Shown here: in pieces, positions 1 to 5,754 of the stretch
Numbering within the stretch: position 1 is the first letter of the stretch
Layout: each line of letters opens with the position of its first letter
Assembly: GCA_021163705.1 (NCBI GenBank)
Contig: JAGGTO010000143.1
Location: 1-12,710, forward strand
From: Thermoplasmata archaeon
GTDB taxonomy: Archaea > Thermoplasmatota > Thermoplasmata > Thermoplasmatales > Aciduliprofundaceae
Direction of reading: 5' to 3'
Length of the DNA: 12,710 nt
Translations under genes and position numbers: made by a program
Notes under the pieces: model-generated
What the model saw: the letters and a program-made list of their open reading frames with translations, nothing else
Told to the model about the DNA's origin: nothing
Databases searched by the model: none

Positions 1-341
1 ATTCTTAAAGCTCCCCACTCCACAGCTTTTTTCATAGCGAATTTTTTAAGTTCCTCATAATCTGTGATTATTGGCTCTATTACATTTTTCTCATCCACAT
101 CCCATTCCTCTATACCTATTATGCCATCGCCCCTCTCTATACCCATTCTGAGTAGGTCTATATAGCCAAAATAGTTAAAAATTTTATCTTTCATTCCCAG
201 TCTCTTGTAATGCAACCTTATGTAAAATATGTGATAGGGGTATAAAATAAAACTGTTGTAGTTGTCTGGTTTAAATCTAGGTTTCATTACCTGAACTTTC
301 ATAAGGGCAAATGTGCTTAGGTGTTTTAAGGTTTTGCCCAT
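1..341 (-). CDS. Hypothetical protein, 5' part only (runs off the left edge)
   Basis: This is an open frame on the minus strand with no stop before the window edge, giving 113 complete codons. The protein begins MGKTLKHLSTFALMK and is rich in aromatic and basic residues (for example FILYPYHIFYIRLHYKR around residues 31-47), followed by a more acidic stretch with EEWDVDEKN. I do not recognise the family and see no signal peptide, membrane segment or catalytic motif. The start at 341 is chosen because an AT-rich TATA-like element centred near 369 lies about 28 bp upstream, which suits a leaderless message. In-frame alternatives are ATG at 386, which would place that element inside the gene, and ATG at 302. 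The gene is divergent from the DUF6015-like gene. The frame looks coding because it is long and has a normal amino-acid mix, but the identity is unknown. Confidence 0.6.
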   Translation of the reverse strand, partial: MGKTLKHLSTFALMKVQVMKPRFKPDNYNSFILYPYHIFYIRLHYKRLGMKDKIFNYFGYIDLLRMGIERGDGIIGIEEWDVDEKNVIEPIITDYEELKKFAMKKAVEWGALR

Positions 342-360
342 CTCAAAAGTAGGGATATGC

Positions 361-378
361 AAAAAATTTTTAATTTTT
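361..378. promoter_or_regulatory. Shared AT-rich element between divergent genes (TATA-like, both directions)
   Basis: An A-tract followed by T-tracts forms a nearly symmetric AT block. Its centre lies about 28 bp from the ATG at 398 on the plus strand and about 28 bp from the ATG at 341 on the minus strand. That is roughly the TATA-to-start distance of leaderless archaeal genes. Neither ATG has a Shine-Dalgarno sequence. Bidirectional use is inferred from spacing only. Confidence 0.45.
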
Positions 379-397
379 GTTGCCATGCCCTCCCACA

Positions 398-769
398 ATG
401 GATGTTGTAACATATGATATTTTGTATACTGTTCTTAAAAAGATGCTGGGGGGGAAACTTAAGGAAAAAGATATAAAAAAACTCACGGACTATGTGATAA
501 ACTTTTTTGGCTACAGTGACAGGATAATAGATAATATCTTAACGCCTGCAGATAGGGATGTGTTTTACACCCTGGAGGAGTTGGAGATAGTAAAGCCAAT
601 GGAGGAGGAGATAACGATTTCCAAAGGCAAATTATGGAGGATACATTACTGGGTTTATAGGAAGGATAAAATTCAGGAAATACTGGAAGAGGAGGAAAAG
701 GAAGAGAAAGGGGAAGAGAGTCCAGAAGAGATATATGCAAAATTGTTTCAGGAGATTGAGAAAGAATAA
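398..769 (+). CDS. Small DUF6015-like protein with acidic C-terminal tail
   Basis: The product has 123 residues. The core (about residues 1-88) resembles what I recall of DUF6015, a family of unknown function in Thermoplasmatota: a helical N-terminus, then FFGYSDRIIDNILTPADRD (36-54), then WRIHYWVY (80-87). The size and helix-then-strand pattern would suit a small winged-helix fold, but that is inference. Residues 88-123 are mostly Glu and Lys and are probably helical or disordered. The start is the ATG at 398, about 28 bp from an AT-rich TATA-like element, without a Shine-Dalgarno sequence. An in-frame TTG at 377 is less likely because it lies inside that element. The stop codon is only 7 nt from the 3' end of the convergent tRNA gene. 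The coding call is good; the family name comes from memory of the motif and should be confirmed. Confidence 0.72.
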   Translation: MDVVTYDILYTVLKKMLGGKLKEKDIKKLTDYVINFFGYSDRIIDNILTPADRDVFYTLEELEIVKPMEEEITISKGKLWRIHYWVYRKDKIQEILEEEEKEEKGEESPEEIYAKLFQEIEKE

Positions 770-776
770 AAAGTAG
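764..776 (-). terminator. Probable T-tract terminator of tRNA-Gln
   Basis: Just past the tRNA discriminator base, the minus strand reads CTACTTTTTATTC. A run of five T is typical of archaeal termination after a tRNA. The tract overlaps the stop codon of the convergent DUF6015-like gene. Confidence 0.4.
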
Positions 777-899
777 CAGCCCCGGGAGGATTCGAACCCC
801 CGTCGCGGGATTTCTTCAGGAACCGGTCGCAGGAGGTAAAGGAACCCGCTGGTGGTTCCTGCCAAAGTCCCGCATGCTTGACCGCTACACCACGGGGCT
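777..899 (-). tRNA. tRNA-Gln (anticodon UUG) with a 50-nt intron
   Basis: The minus strand folds as a complete cloverleaf. The acceptor stem AGCCCCG (899-893) pairs perfectly with CGGGGCT (784-778), and the discriminator base is G at 777. The D-arm has a short 3-bp stem. The anticodon stem CGGGA/TCCCG (872-868 with 810-806) encloses loop CUUUGGA after splicing, so positions 34-36 read UUG (Gln). The T-arm is GGGGG-TTCGAAT-CCTCC (801-785). No CCA is encoded. The mature length is 73 nt. An intron interrupts the loop after position 37, the usual archaeal site. A TATA-like AT run at 930-942 could start transcription near 910. The gene is divergent from aIF5B and convergent with the DUF6015-like gene. 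Confidence 0.95.
812..861 (-). other. tRNA-Gln intron with canonical bulge-helix-bulge splice motif
   Basis: The 50-nt intron lies between tRNA positions 37 and 38. The motif required by the archaeal splicing endonuclease is fully visible. The outer helix is the anticodon stem. The 3-nt 3' bulge is AA^A (813-811). The central 4-bp helix is CUUU/GAAG (867-864 with 817-814, including one G-U pair). The 3-nt 5' bulge is GG^C (863-861). The inner helix is AGGAACC/GGTTCCT (860-854 with 824-818). Cleavage after the second base of each bulge restores a normal 7-nt anticodon loop. The intron carries a second copy of GGTTCCT (846-840) that could pair with the same 5' segment. Confidence 0.9.
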
Positions 900-929
900 A
901 TGCACTCGGATTGGCTAATAACCTTTCCT

Positions 930-942
930 CTATTTTAATTTT
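930..942 (-). promoter_or_regulatory. TATA-like element, probably for tRNA-Gln
   Basis: Read on the minus strand this is AAAATTAAAATAG. Its centre lies 37 bp from the mature 5' end of the tRNA, which predicts a start near 910 and a leader of about 10 nt for RNase P to remove. On the plus strand it could also support aIF5B transcription near 962. The assignment rests on spacing only. Confidence 0.35.
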
Positions 943-994
943 GTTGAGTAGAAGGAGAAAAGAGTTAAAAAGTATGGAGCAATCCCCCTACAAA

Positions 995-2734
995 ATGAAT
1001 ATAAGACAACCTATTGTGAGTGTGCTCGGGCATGTGGACCATGGTAAAACCACTCTACTTGACAAGATTAGAGGGACCTCTGTTGCCCAGAGAGAAGCTG
1101 GGAAGATAACACAGCATATTGGTGCTACAGAGGTTCCTATTGAGGCAATTTATCGAATATGTGGAAAGCTAATAAAAAAGGAATTTAAGGTTCCTGGATT
1201 GCTTTTCATAGACACACCAGGACATGAAGCTTTCACCACCCTAAGGGCAAGGGGTGGAAGCTTAGCTGATTTAGCTGTACTTGTTATAGATATAAATGAA
1301 GGAATAATGCCCCAGACTGTTGAATCTATAAACATCCTCAAAAGGTATAGAACTCCCTTTGTTATAGCAGCCAACAAAATAGATCTTCTCTTTGGATGGA
1401 AGAATTGTGAGAATGAGCCATTTATTGTTGCATTTCAAAAACAGAAGGAGAAGGTGAAGGAACTTCTTGATGAGAAGGTGTATAGCATAGTAGAGAGGCT
1501 CTATGAGCTTGGTTTCTCCGCAGAGAGATATGATCGCATATCTGATTTTACGCAGAATGTGGCAATAATACCCATGAGTGCCAAGCTTGGGATTGGCATC
1601 GCAGACCTTTTATTAGTTCTTGTGGGCCTTGCACAGAAATTTTTAGAGAAGGAGTTGCACACAGAAGAGGGAGCTGGTGAGGGAACGGTACTTGAAGTAA
1701 AGGAGGAAAGGGGACTTGGAAAGACCATAGATGTGATTGTTTATTCTGGCATATTTAGAAAAGGAGATGTAATTGTGGTTGGTAGTACAGGGGAGCCTAT
1801 TGTGACAAAAATTAAAGCGATTCTAAAGCCAAAACCGCTGGATGAGATGAGAGATCCAAGAGATAGATTTTTAGCGGTTGAAGAAGTGCATGCGGCAGCA
1901 GGGATAAAAATTGCAGCTCCCAACTTAGAGAATGCTCTGGCAGGCTCTCCCGTTATAGTGGCCAATGAAAATTTAGAAGATGCAATATCCCGAGTTAAGA
2001 GGGAGACGGCAATACATATAGAATTGCAGGAGGAGGGAGTTATAATAAAGGCGGATGCTCTTGGCTCTTTGGAAGCCTTGGCATATGAGCTCAAGCAGGA
2101 GGGCATACCCATAAAGAAGGCGGATATTGGAGACATATCTAAAAGAGATATCGTTGATTCTCAAACTATAGGGAATCCCCTGTATCGTGTGATCCTTGGA
2201 TTCAATGTTCGAGTACTTCCTGAAGCTGAGAAGGAGGCGCATAAGGCAAAAATATTCACCAGCGATGTCATATACAAGATAGTGGAAGATTATAAGGAAT
2301 GGGTGGAGAATAAGAAAAGGGAGCTTGAGGCCCAGAAGAGATTGGAGATCACATTTCCCGGGAAATTTAAAATTCTTCCCGAATATATATTTCGTTTGAG
2401 CAAACCTGCGATTGTAGGAATAAGAGTTCTTGGAGGGAGAATACGGGTGGGTCAGAGAATACTTAGAGAGGATGGCAGAGTGGTAGGGAGGATCAAGAGC
2501 ATAAGAAAAGAGGATACAAATGTTACGGAAGCAATTATGGGTGAGGAGGTAGCAATAGCTATAGATGATGTTACAATTGGGAGACAGCTAAAGGCAGGTG
2601 AAATCTACTACATAGATATACCTGAGGACCATGGAAGAAAACTTTTCAAGATGAATTTGAGTTATGAGGATAGAGAAGTCCTGGAGGAAATTGCCAGGAT
2701 CAAAAGGAAAGAAAAACCGTTCTGGGGTCTCTAA
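995..2734 (+). CDS. infB: Archaeal translation initiation factor aIF5B (IF-2 homologue)
   Basis: This cytoplasmic GTPase promotes joining of ribosomal subunits and placement of initiator tRNA at the start codon. The 579-residue product is close to the roughly 600 residues usual for archaeal aIF5B. The G-domain motifs are all present: G1 GHVDHGKT (12-19), G3 DTPGH (73-77), G4 NKID (127-130) and G5 SAK (195-197). A beta-barrel domain II, the linker domain and a C-terminal barrel ending in FWGL follow. No intein interrupts the G-domain. I chose the ATG at 995 because the product then begins MNIRQPIVSVLGHVDHG, like other archaeal homologues, and a TATA-like TTAAAAAG (965-972) lies about 27 bp upstream. 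ATG 974 is a reasonable alternative. An extension back to 878 would overlap the tRNA gene and is unlikely. AlaX follows on the same strand, so the pair forms a small translation cluster. Confidence 0.95.
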   Translation: MNIRQPIVSVLGHVDHGKTTLLDKIRGTSVAQREAGKITQHIGATEVPIEAIYRICGKLIKKEFKVPGLLFIDTPGHEAFTTLRARGGSLADLAVLVIDINEGIMPQTVESINILKRYRTPFVIAANKIDLLFGWKNCENEPFIVAFQKQKEKVKELLDEKVYSIVERLYELGFSAERYDRISDFTQNVAIIPMSAKLGIGIADLLLVLVGLAQKFLEKELHTEEGAGEGTVLEVKEERGLGKTIDVIVYSGIFRKGDVIVVGSTGEPIVTKIKAILKPKPLDEMRDPRDRFLAVEEVHAAAGIKIAAPNLENALAGSPVIVANENLEDAISRVKRETAIHIELQEEGVIIKADALGSLEALAYELKQEGIPIKKADIGDISKRDIVDSQTIGNPLYRVILGFNVRVLPEAEKEAHKAKIFTSDVIYKIVEDYKEWVENKKRELEAQKRLEITFPGKFKILPEYIFRLSKPAIVGIRVLGGRIRVGQRILREDGRVVGRIKSIRKEDTNVTEAIMGEEVAIAIDDVTIGRQLKAGEIYYIDIPEDHGRKLFKMNLSYEDREVLEEIARIKRKEKPFWGL

Positions 2735-2748
2735 TTTAAATTTTAAAT
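2733..2748 (+). promoter_or_regulatory. TATA-like AT run upstream of alaX
   Basis: The segment AATTTAAATTTTAAAT overlaps the aIF5B stop codon. Its downstream half is centred about 28 bp before ATG 2773. It may allow alaX to be transcribed independently of aIF5B. The base composition is low-complexity, so this is a weak call. Confidence 0.3.
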
Positions 2749-2772
2749 ATGGAATTATACATTATCGCTTCT

Positions 2773-3234
2773 ATGCAAAATGTGGAAGTGCGTACACATA
2801 CCGCTCTTCATATTGTGAAGGGTGCTGTTGTGAAAGTTTTAGGTGCAAAATGGACAGCAAGTGTGTATGTAAATGGCTCTCATGGTAGGCTCACGGTGAA
2901 ATATGATAGAAAACCCACTGAGGAGGAGATTAAGAGGATCGAGGAGCTTGCAAATGAAAAGGTTAGAGAGAATGTACCTATAAAAGTGTATACACTCCCT
3001 AGAGAAGAGGCAGAAAAAAGATTTGGTGATGAAATGTACGATCTTTTCCCCATACCTCCAGAGGTTAAAACTCTGAGTGTGGTGGTGATCGAAGACTGGA
3101 ATGTCAATGCGTGCAACAAAGAGCACACAGCCACCACGGGAGAGGTGGGAAAAATAAAAATAAGAAAAATTAGATTTCGCAGAGCAAAAGAGCTCTTGGA
3201 GATAAGTTTTGAGGTGAATACCGAAGATTTATAG
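2773..3234 (+). CDS. alaX: Short AlaX-type alanyl-tRNA editing protein
   Basis: This is a free-standing editing domain related to the second additional domain of alanyl- and threonyl-tRNA synthetases. The family hydrolyses mischarged tRNA-Ala, mainly Ser-tRNA(Ala). The zinc-site signature is complete: HTALH gives H9 and H13, and CNKEH gives C114 and H118. At 153 residues, without the N-terminal glycine-rich beta domain of longer forms, it fits the short class (AlaX-S). The start is uncertain. ATG 2773 is preferred because the motif then begins near the N-terminus, as I recall for homologues, and the TATA-like AT run at 2733-2748 would drive it. ATG 2749 would add eight residues (MELYIIAS) but abuts that AT run and has no Shine-Dalgarno sequence. 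The gene lies downstream of aIF5B in the same direction and may be partly co-transcribed. Confidence 0.9.
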   Translation: MQNVEVRTHTALHIVKGAVVKVLGAKWTASVYVNGSHGRLTVKYDRKPTEEEIKRIEELANEKVRENVPIKVYTLPREEAEKRFGDEMYDLFPIPPEVKTLSVVVIEDWNVNACNKEHTATTGEVGKIKIRKIRFRRAKELLEISFEVNTEDL

Positions 3235-3284
3235 ATGGGTTTTTATCCACCCCCTCATCTTATGGAATTTGCGCAAATCAAAAA

Positions 3285-3294
3285 TTATTAAATA
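3285..3294 (+). promoter_or_regulatory. TATA-like element for the NCS2 permease
   Basis: TTATTAAATA is centred about 35 bp before the ATG at 3325, predicting a start near 3316. GGTGG at 3316-3320 is a possible weak ribosome site. The rest of 3235-3324 shows no coding frame or convincing RNA structure; a short GGG-TTTTT at 3237-3244 may help end the alaX transcript. Confidence 0.35.
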
Positions 3295-3324
3295 CACGAA
3301 TGTAATATTTTCATCGGTGGCTAT

Positions 3325-4716
3325 ATGAGCGGAGTTGAGAAGCTTGACTCATTTTTTGGAATTAGTGAAAAAGGTTCGACAGTGAGAACAGAGATCATTG
3401 CTGGTTTTACGACTTTTATGACTATGGCATACATAATTTTTGTAAATCCCTCGATACTCAGCCAGACGGGAATGCCCTTTGCTCCTCTGGTGACTACTAC
3501 GGTGATAGCCACGGCTGTTGCCACAATAATTATGGGTTTATATGCCAAGAAGCCATATGCTCTCGCTCCAGGAATGGGTTTGAACGCATACTTCACCTAC
3601 AGTGTAGTAATCGTGATGGGATATTCCTGGCAAATAGCCCTGGCTGCCGTATTCATCGAGGGTATAATTTTTATAATTCTATCAGTGACAAAGGTCCGTA
3701 CTTTAGTGGCCAATGCATTCCCCGTGACGCTCAAATATTCAATAGGTGCAGGGATCGGTTTGTTTTTGACATTCATAGGATTAAACGATGCACATATCAT
3801 CAGATACACTGCACAGAAATTACTGCCTACCGGAGAAGCTGTTGGAGTTCTTGTATCCATGAACTTCATAAATATTCCATCCGTAACCATAGCACTTATC
3901 GGTCTGGTGCTTACCATTGTACTGTTTGTGAATAGAATAAAAGGGGCACTTCTCTGGGGCATCTTAGGTTCAACACTGCTGGCAGTTATCTGGTCCTCTC
4001 TTGATCCACACGCTGCCTCGCAACTTTATCCTGCCGGGTTTTCGTTACCTTCCTCTCCTGTTTCACTACCAGCCTCAATAGCTCCAATAGCTCTACACAT
4101 GGATTTCAAAGGACTCTTCAATGTGGGAGCAATAGGTGTGATTTTTGCATTTCTCATGGTGGATTTCTTCGATACTCTTGGCACAGTCACAGGACTCTCT
4201 GCAAAGGTAGGAGATCTAGATGAAAAAGGAAATATTCCTGAAAAGCCTCTCACTAGAATGCTTCTAACAGATGCTATAGGTACAACCTTTGGGGCATTAA
4301 TAGGGACCTCTACAGTTACCACATACATCGAGAGTGCAGCTGGCGTAGAAGAAGGAGGACGCACAGGGTTAACAAGCGTGGTTGTAGCCCTTCTGTTCAT
4401 GATTGGACTTTTCATCACCCCCATAGTTGCTCTGGTGCCATCTGCAGCCACAGCGCCTGCTCTAATACTCGTAGGTCTCTTCATGCTATCCAATATGAGG
4501 TTTGTGAATTTTGACGATTACACAGAGTACATACCTGCATTTGTTACACTTATCGTCATGCCTTTCACCTACAGCATATCCAATGGGATAGGTGCAGGGG
4601 TCATAACTTATGTAATTGCAAAACTCGCACGGGGGAAATTCAAAGAGATCAGTCCACTGATCTACATATTAGCAATAGTTTTCGCCATCTATTTCCTGTG
4701 GCTCTACTGGGCATAA
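3325..4716 (+). CDS. NCS2-family purine permease (AzgA-like)
   Basis: This is a 463-residue integral membrane transporter of the AzgA-like branch of the nucleobase:cation symporter-2 family, whose characterised members import adenine, guanine or hypoxanthine with protons. Many hydrophobic segments are visible, consistent with the family's usual 12 or more helices. Diagnostic motifs are ALAPGMGLNAYF (79-90), DFFDTLGTVTGLS (280-292) and GTSTVTTYIESAAG (327-340) followed by GGRTGL; the ESAAG and GGRTGLT segments lie in the substrate-binding region. The exact substrate cannot be fixed from sequence. The gene stands alone, with a TATA-like box upstream and a T-rich terminator downstream, and is convergent with hypE. 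Purine uptake would fit salvage or use of nucleotides by an organotroph. Confidence 0.93.
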   Translation: MSGVEKLDSFFGISEKGSTVRTEIIAGFTTFMTMAYIIFVNPSILSQTGMPFAPLVTTTVIATAVATIIMGLYAKKPYALAPGMGLNAYFTYSVVIVMGYSWQIALAAVFIEGIIFIILSVTKVRTLVANAFPVTLKYSIGAGIGLFLTFIGLNDAHIIRYTAQKLLPTGEAVGVLVSMNFINIPSVTIALIGLVLTIVLFVNRIKGALLWGILGSTLLAVIWSSLDPHAASQLYPAGFSLPSSPVSLPASIAPIALHMDFKGLFNVGAIGVIFAFLMVDFFDTLGTVTGLSAKVGDLDEKGNIPEKPLTRMLLTDAIGTTFGALIGTSTVTTYIESAAGVEEGGRTGLTSVVVALLFMIGLFITPIVALVPSAATAPALILVGLFMLSNMRFVNFDDYTEYIPAFVTLIVMPFTYSISNGIGAGVITYVIAKLARGKFKEISPLIYILAIVFAIYFLWLYWA

Positions 4717-4736
4717 TCCTCTTTTTTATTTTTTTA
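4717..4736 (+). terminator. T-rich terminator of the NCS2 permease gene
   Basis: Immediately after the stop codon, a run of six T, one A and seven T (4722-4735) lies in the 27-nt gap before the convergent hypE end. Such T-tracts without a hairpin are typical archaeal terminators. The tract works only in the plus direction; on the minus strand it is A-rich. Confidence 0.65.
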
Positions 4737-4743
4737 ATAGAAT

Positions 4744-5754
4744 TTAGCATACACGGGGTACAGGATCACCCATCGGTCTTTCCAGGAATCTTTTCCCACC
4801 AATTTCTGTTTCCACCACAACTTTTCCAATGTATTCATCCTTTGCAGTCCCAATAATTGCTGCATCCTTTCCGAGAGGGTTTCTCCTCATAGCTTTCAGA
4901 GCATCTTCAGCATATTCTGGATTTACAAACATCACAACCTTTCCCTCATTTGCCATATCAAAGGGGGATATCCCTAGCATTTCGCTCGCAGCCTTCACAC
5001 CCTCTTTTACAGGCACTTTTTCCTCCCATATTTCCACGCCCACTTTGGATTTCTGTGCTATTTCGTTCAAGGCCTCGCTCAATCCTCCCCGGGTCGGATC
5101 CTTCATCGCATGAATATTCTCCCATCCTATTTCCAGGGCAACTTCTTTAACTATTGACCATATGGGCGCAACATCACTTTTAAGAGGGGTCTCAAAATCA
5201 ATCCCCTCTCTCACACTCATTATGGCAAAACCATGCTCACCTATTCCCCCGTTTATTAATATGGCATCTCCCTTCAAAGCTCCTGAATCTCTCACGATTC
5301 TCTCTACCCTTCCTATTCCAGCAGTTATCACAAATACTCCAATTCTATCCTCTACAACCTTTGTGTCTCCTGTTATTATTGGGACGGGCACCTCTCTCGA
5401 TGTAATATCCATCGATTCAAGTATTTTTTTCAATTTTTCCCCCTCAAAACCATCCTCTATTATTAAAGATGAGGCCAGAGCCAGTGGTTGGGCACCCATT
5501 ACAGCAAGATCATTCACAGTACCGCTAACTGCCAAGCGTCCTATATCTCCCCCCGGGAAAAATACGGGTTTAACGGTATGACCATCTATGGTGAATATTA
5601 ATTTATCCTTCTCAAGATCTATACTTGCGCCATCGTCAAGGGCATCAAGGGATACCTCTCCACACTCTTTCAAAGTTATGGTTTTGAGAATATACTCTTT
5701 TATAAGCTCGTCCATGGCTTCTCCTCCTGCCCCGTGCATCATCTTTATCTTCAT
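4744..5754 (-). CDS. hypE: Hydrogenase maturation protein HypE (thiocyanate-forming dehydratase)
   Basis: HypE accepts a carbamoyl group from HypF on its C-terminal cysteine and dehydrates it with ATP to a thiocyanate, the source of the cyanide ligands of the [NiFe]-hydrogenase iron. The product has 336 residues, the normal family length. It has the PurM/AIR-synthase-like fold signatures HGAGG (7-11), GGDIGRLAVSGTVND (68-82), TGDTKVV (128-134) and KDPTRGGL (218-225), and ends in PRVC with the modified cysteine at 336. The start is fixed by a near-perfect Shine-Dalgarno GGAGGTGA (5767-5760) five bases upstream. The ATG directly abuts the hypF stop with no gap, so translation is probably coupled. 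It is the last gene of hypCDFE. Confidence 0.97.
   Translation of the reverse strand: MKIKMMHGAGGEAMDELIKEYILKTITLKECGEVSLDALDDGASIDLEKDKLIFTIDGHTVKPVFFPGGDIGRLAVSGTVNDLAVMGAQPLALASSLIIEDGFEGEKLKKILESMDITSREVPVPIITGDTKVVEDRIGVFVITAGIGRVERIVRDSGALKGDAILINGGIGEHGFAIMSVREGIDFETPLKSDVAPIWSIVKEVALEIGWENIHAMKDPTRGGLSEALNEIAQKSKVGVEIWEEKVPVKEGVKAASEMLGISPFDMANEGKVVMFVNPEYAEDALKAMRRNPLGKDAAIIGTAKDEYIGKVVVETEIGGKRFLERPMGDPVPRVC

Noticed and set aside
878..994. N-terminal extension of aIF5B to 878
   Set aside because: It overlaps the tRNA-Gln gene, has no resemblance to homologue N-termini, and ignores the TATA-like box and ATG nearer the conserved start.
1028..1385. Possible intein in the aIF5B G-domain
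   Set aside because: Archaeal IF-2 genes can carry inteins, but the GHVDHGKT, DTPGH and NKID motifs are at normal spacing with no insertion.
1741..2136. 131-codon minus-strand open frame inside aIF5B
   Set aside because: It is antisense to conserved aIF5B domains, has no promoter and no recognisable motif.
3235..3265. Hairpin terminator after alaX
   Set aside because: Only an imperfect GATGGG/CCCTCATC pairing is visible; a short T-run may help termination but the structure is not convincing.
4026..4493. 155-codon minus-strand open frame inside the NCS2 permease gene
   Set aside because: It is a shadow of a clearly coding plus-strand gene; the translation is low-complexity in Ser, Thr, Pro and Ala with no family signature.
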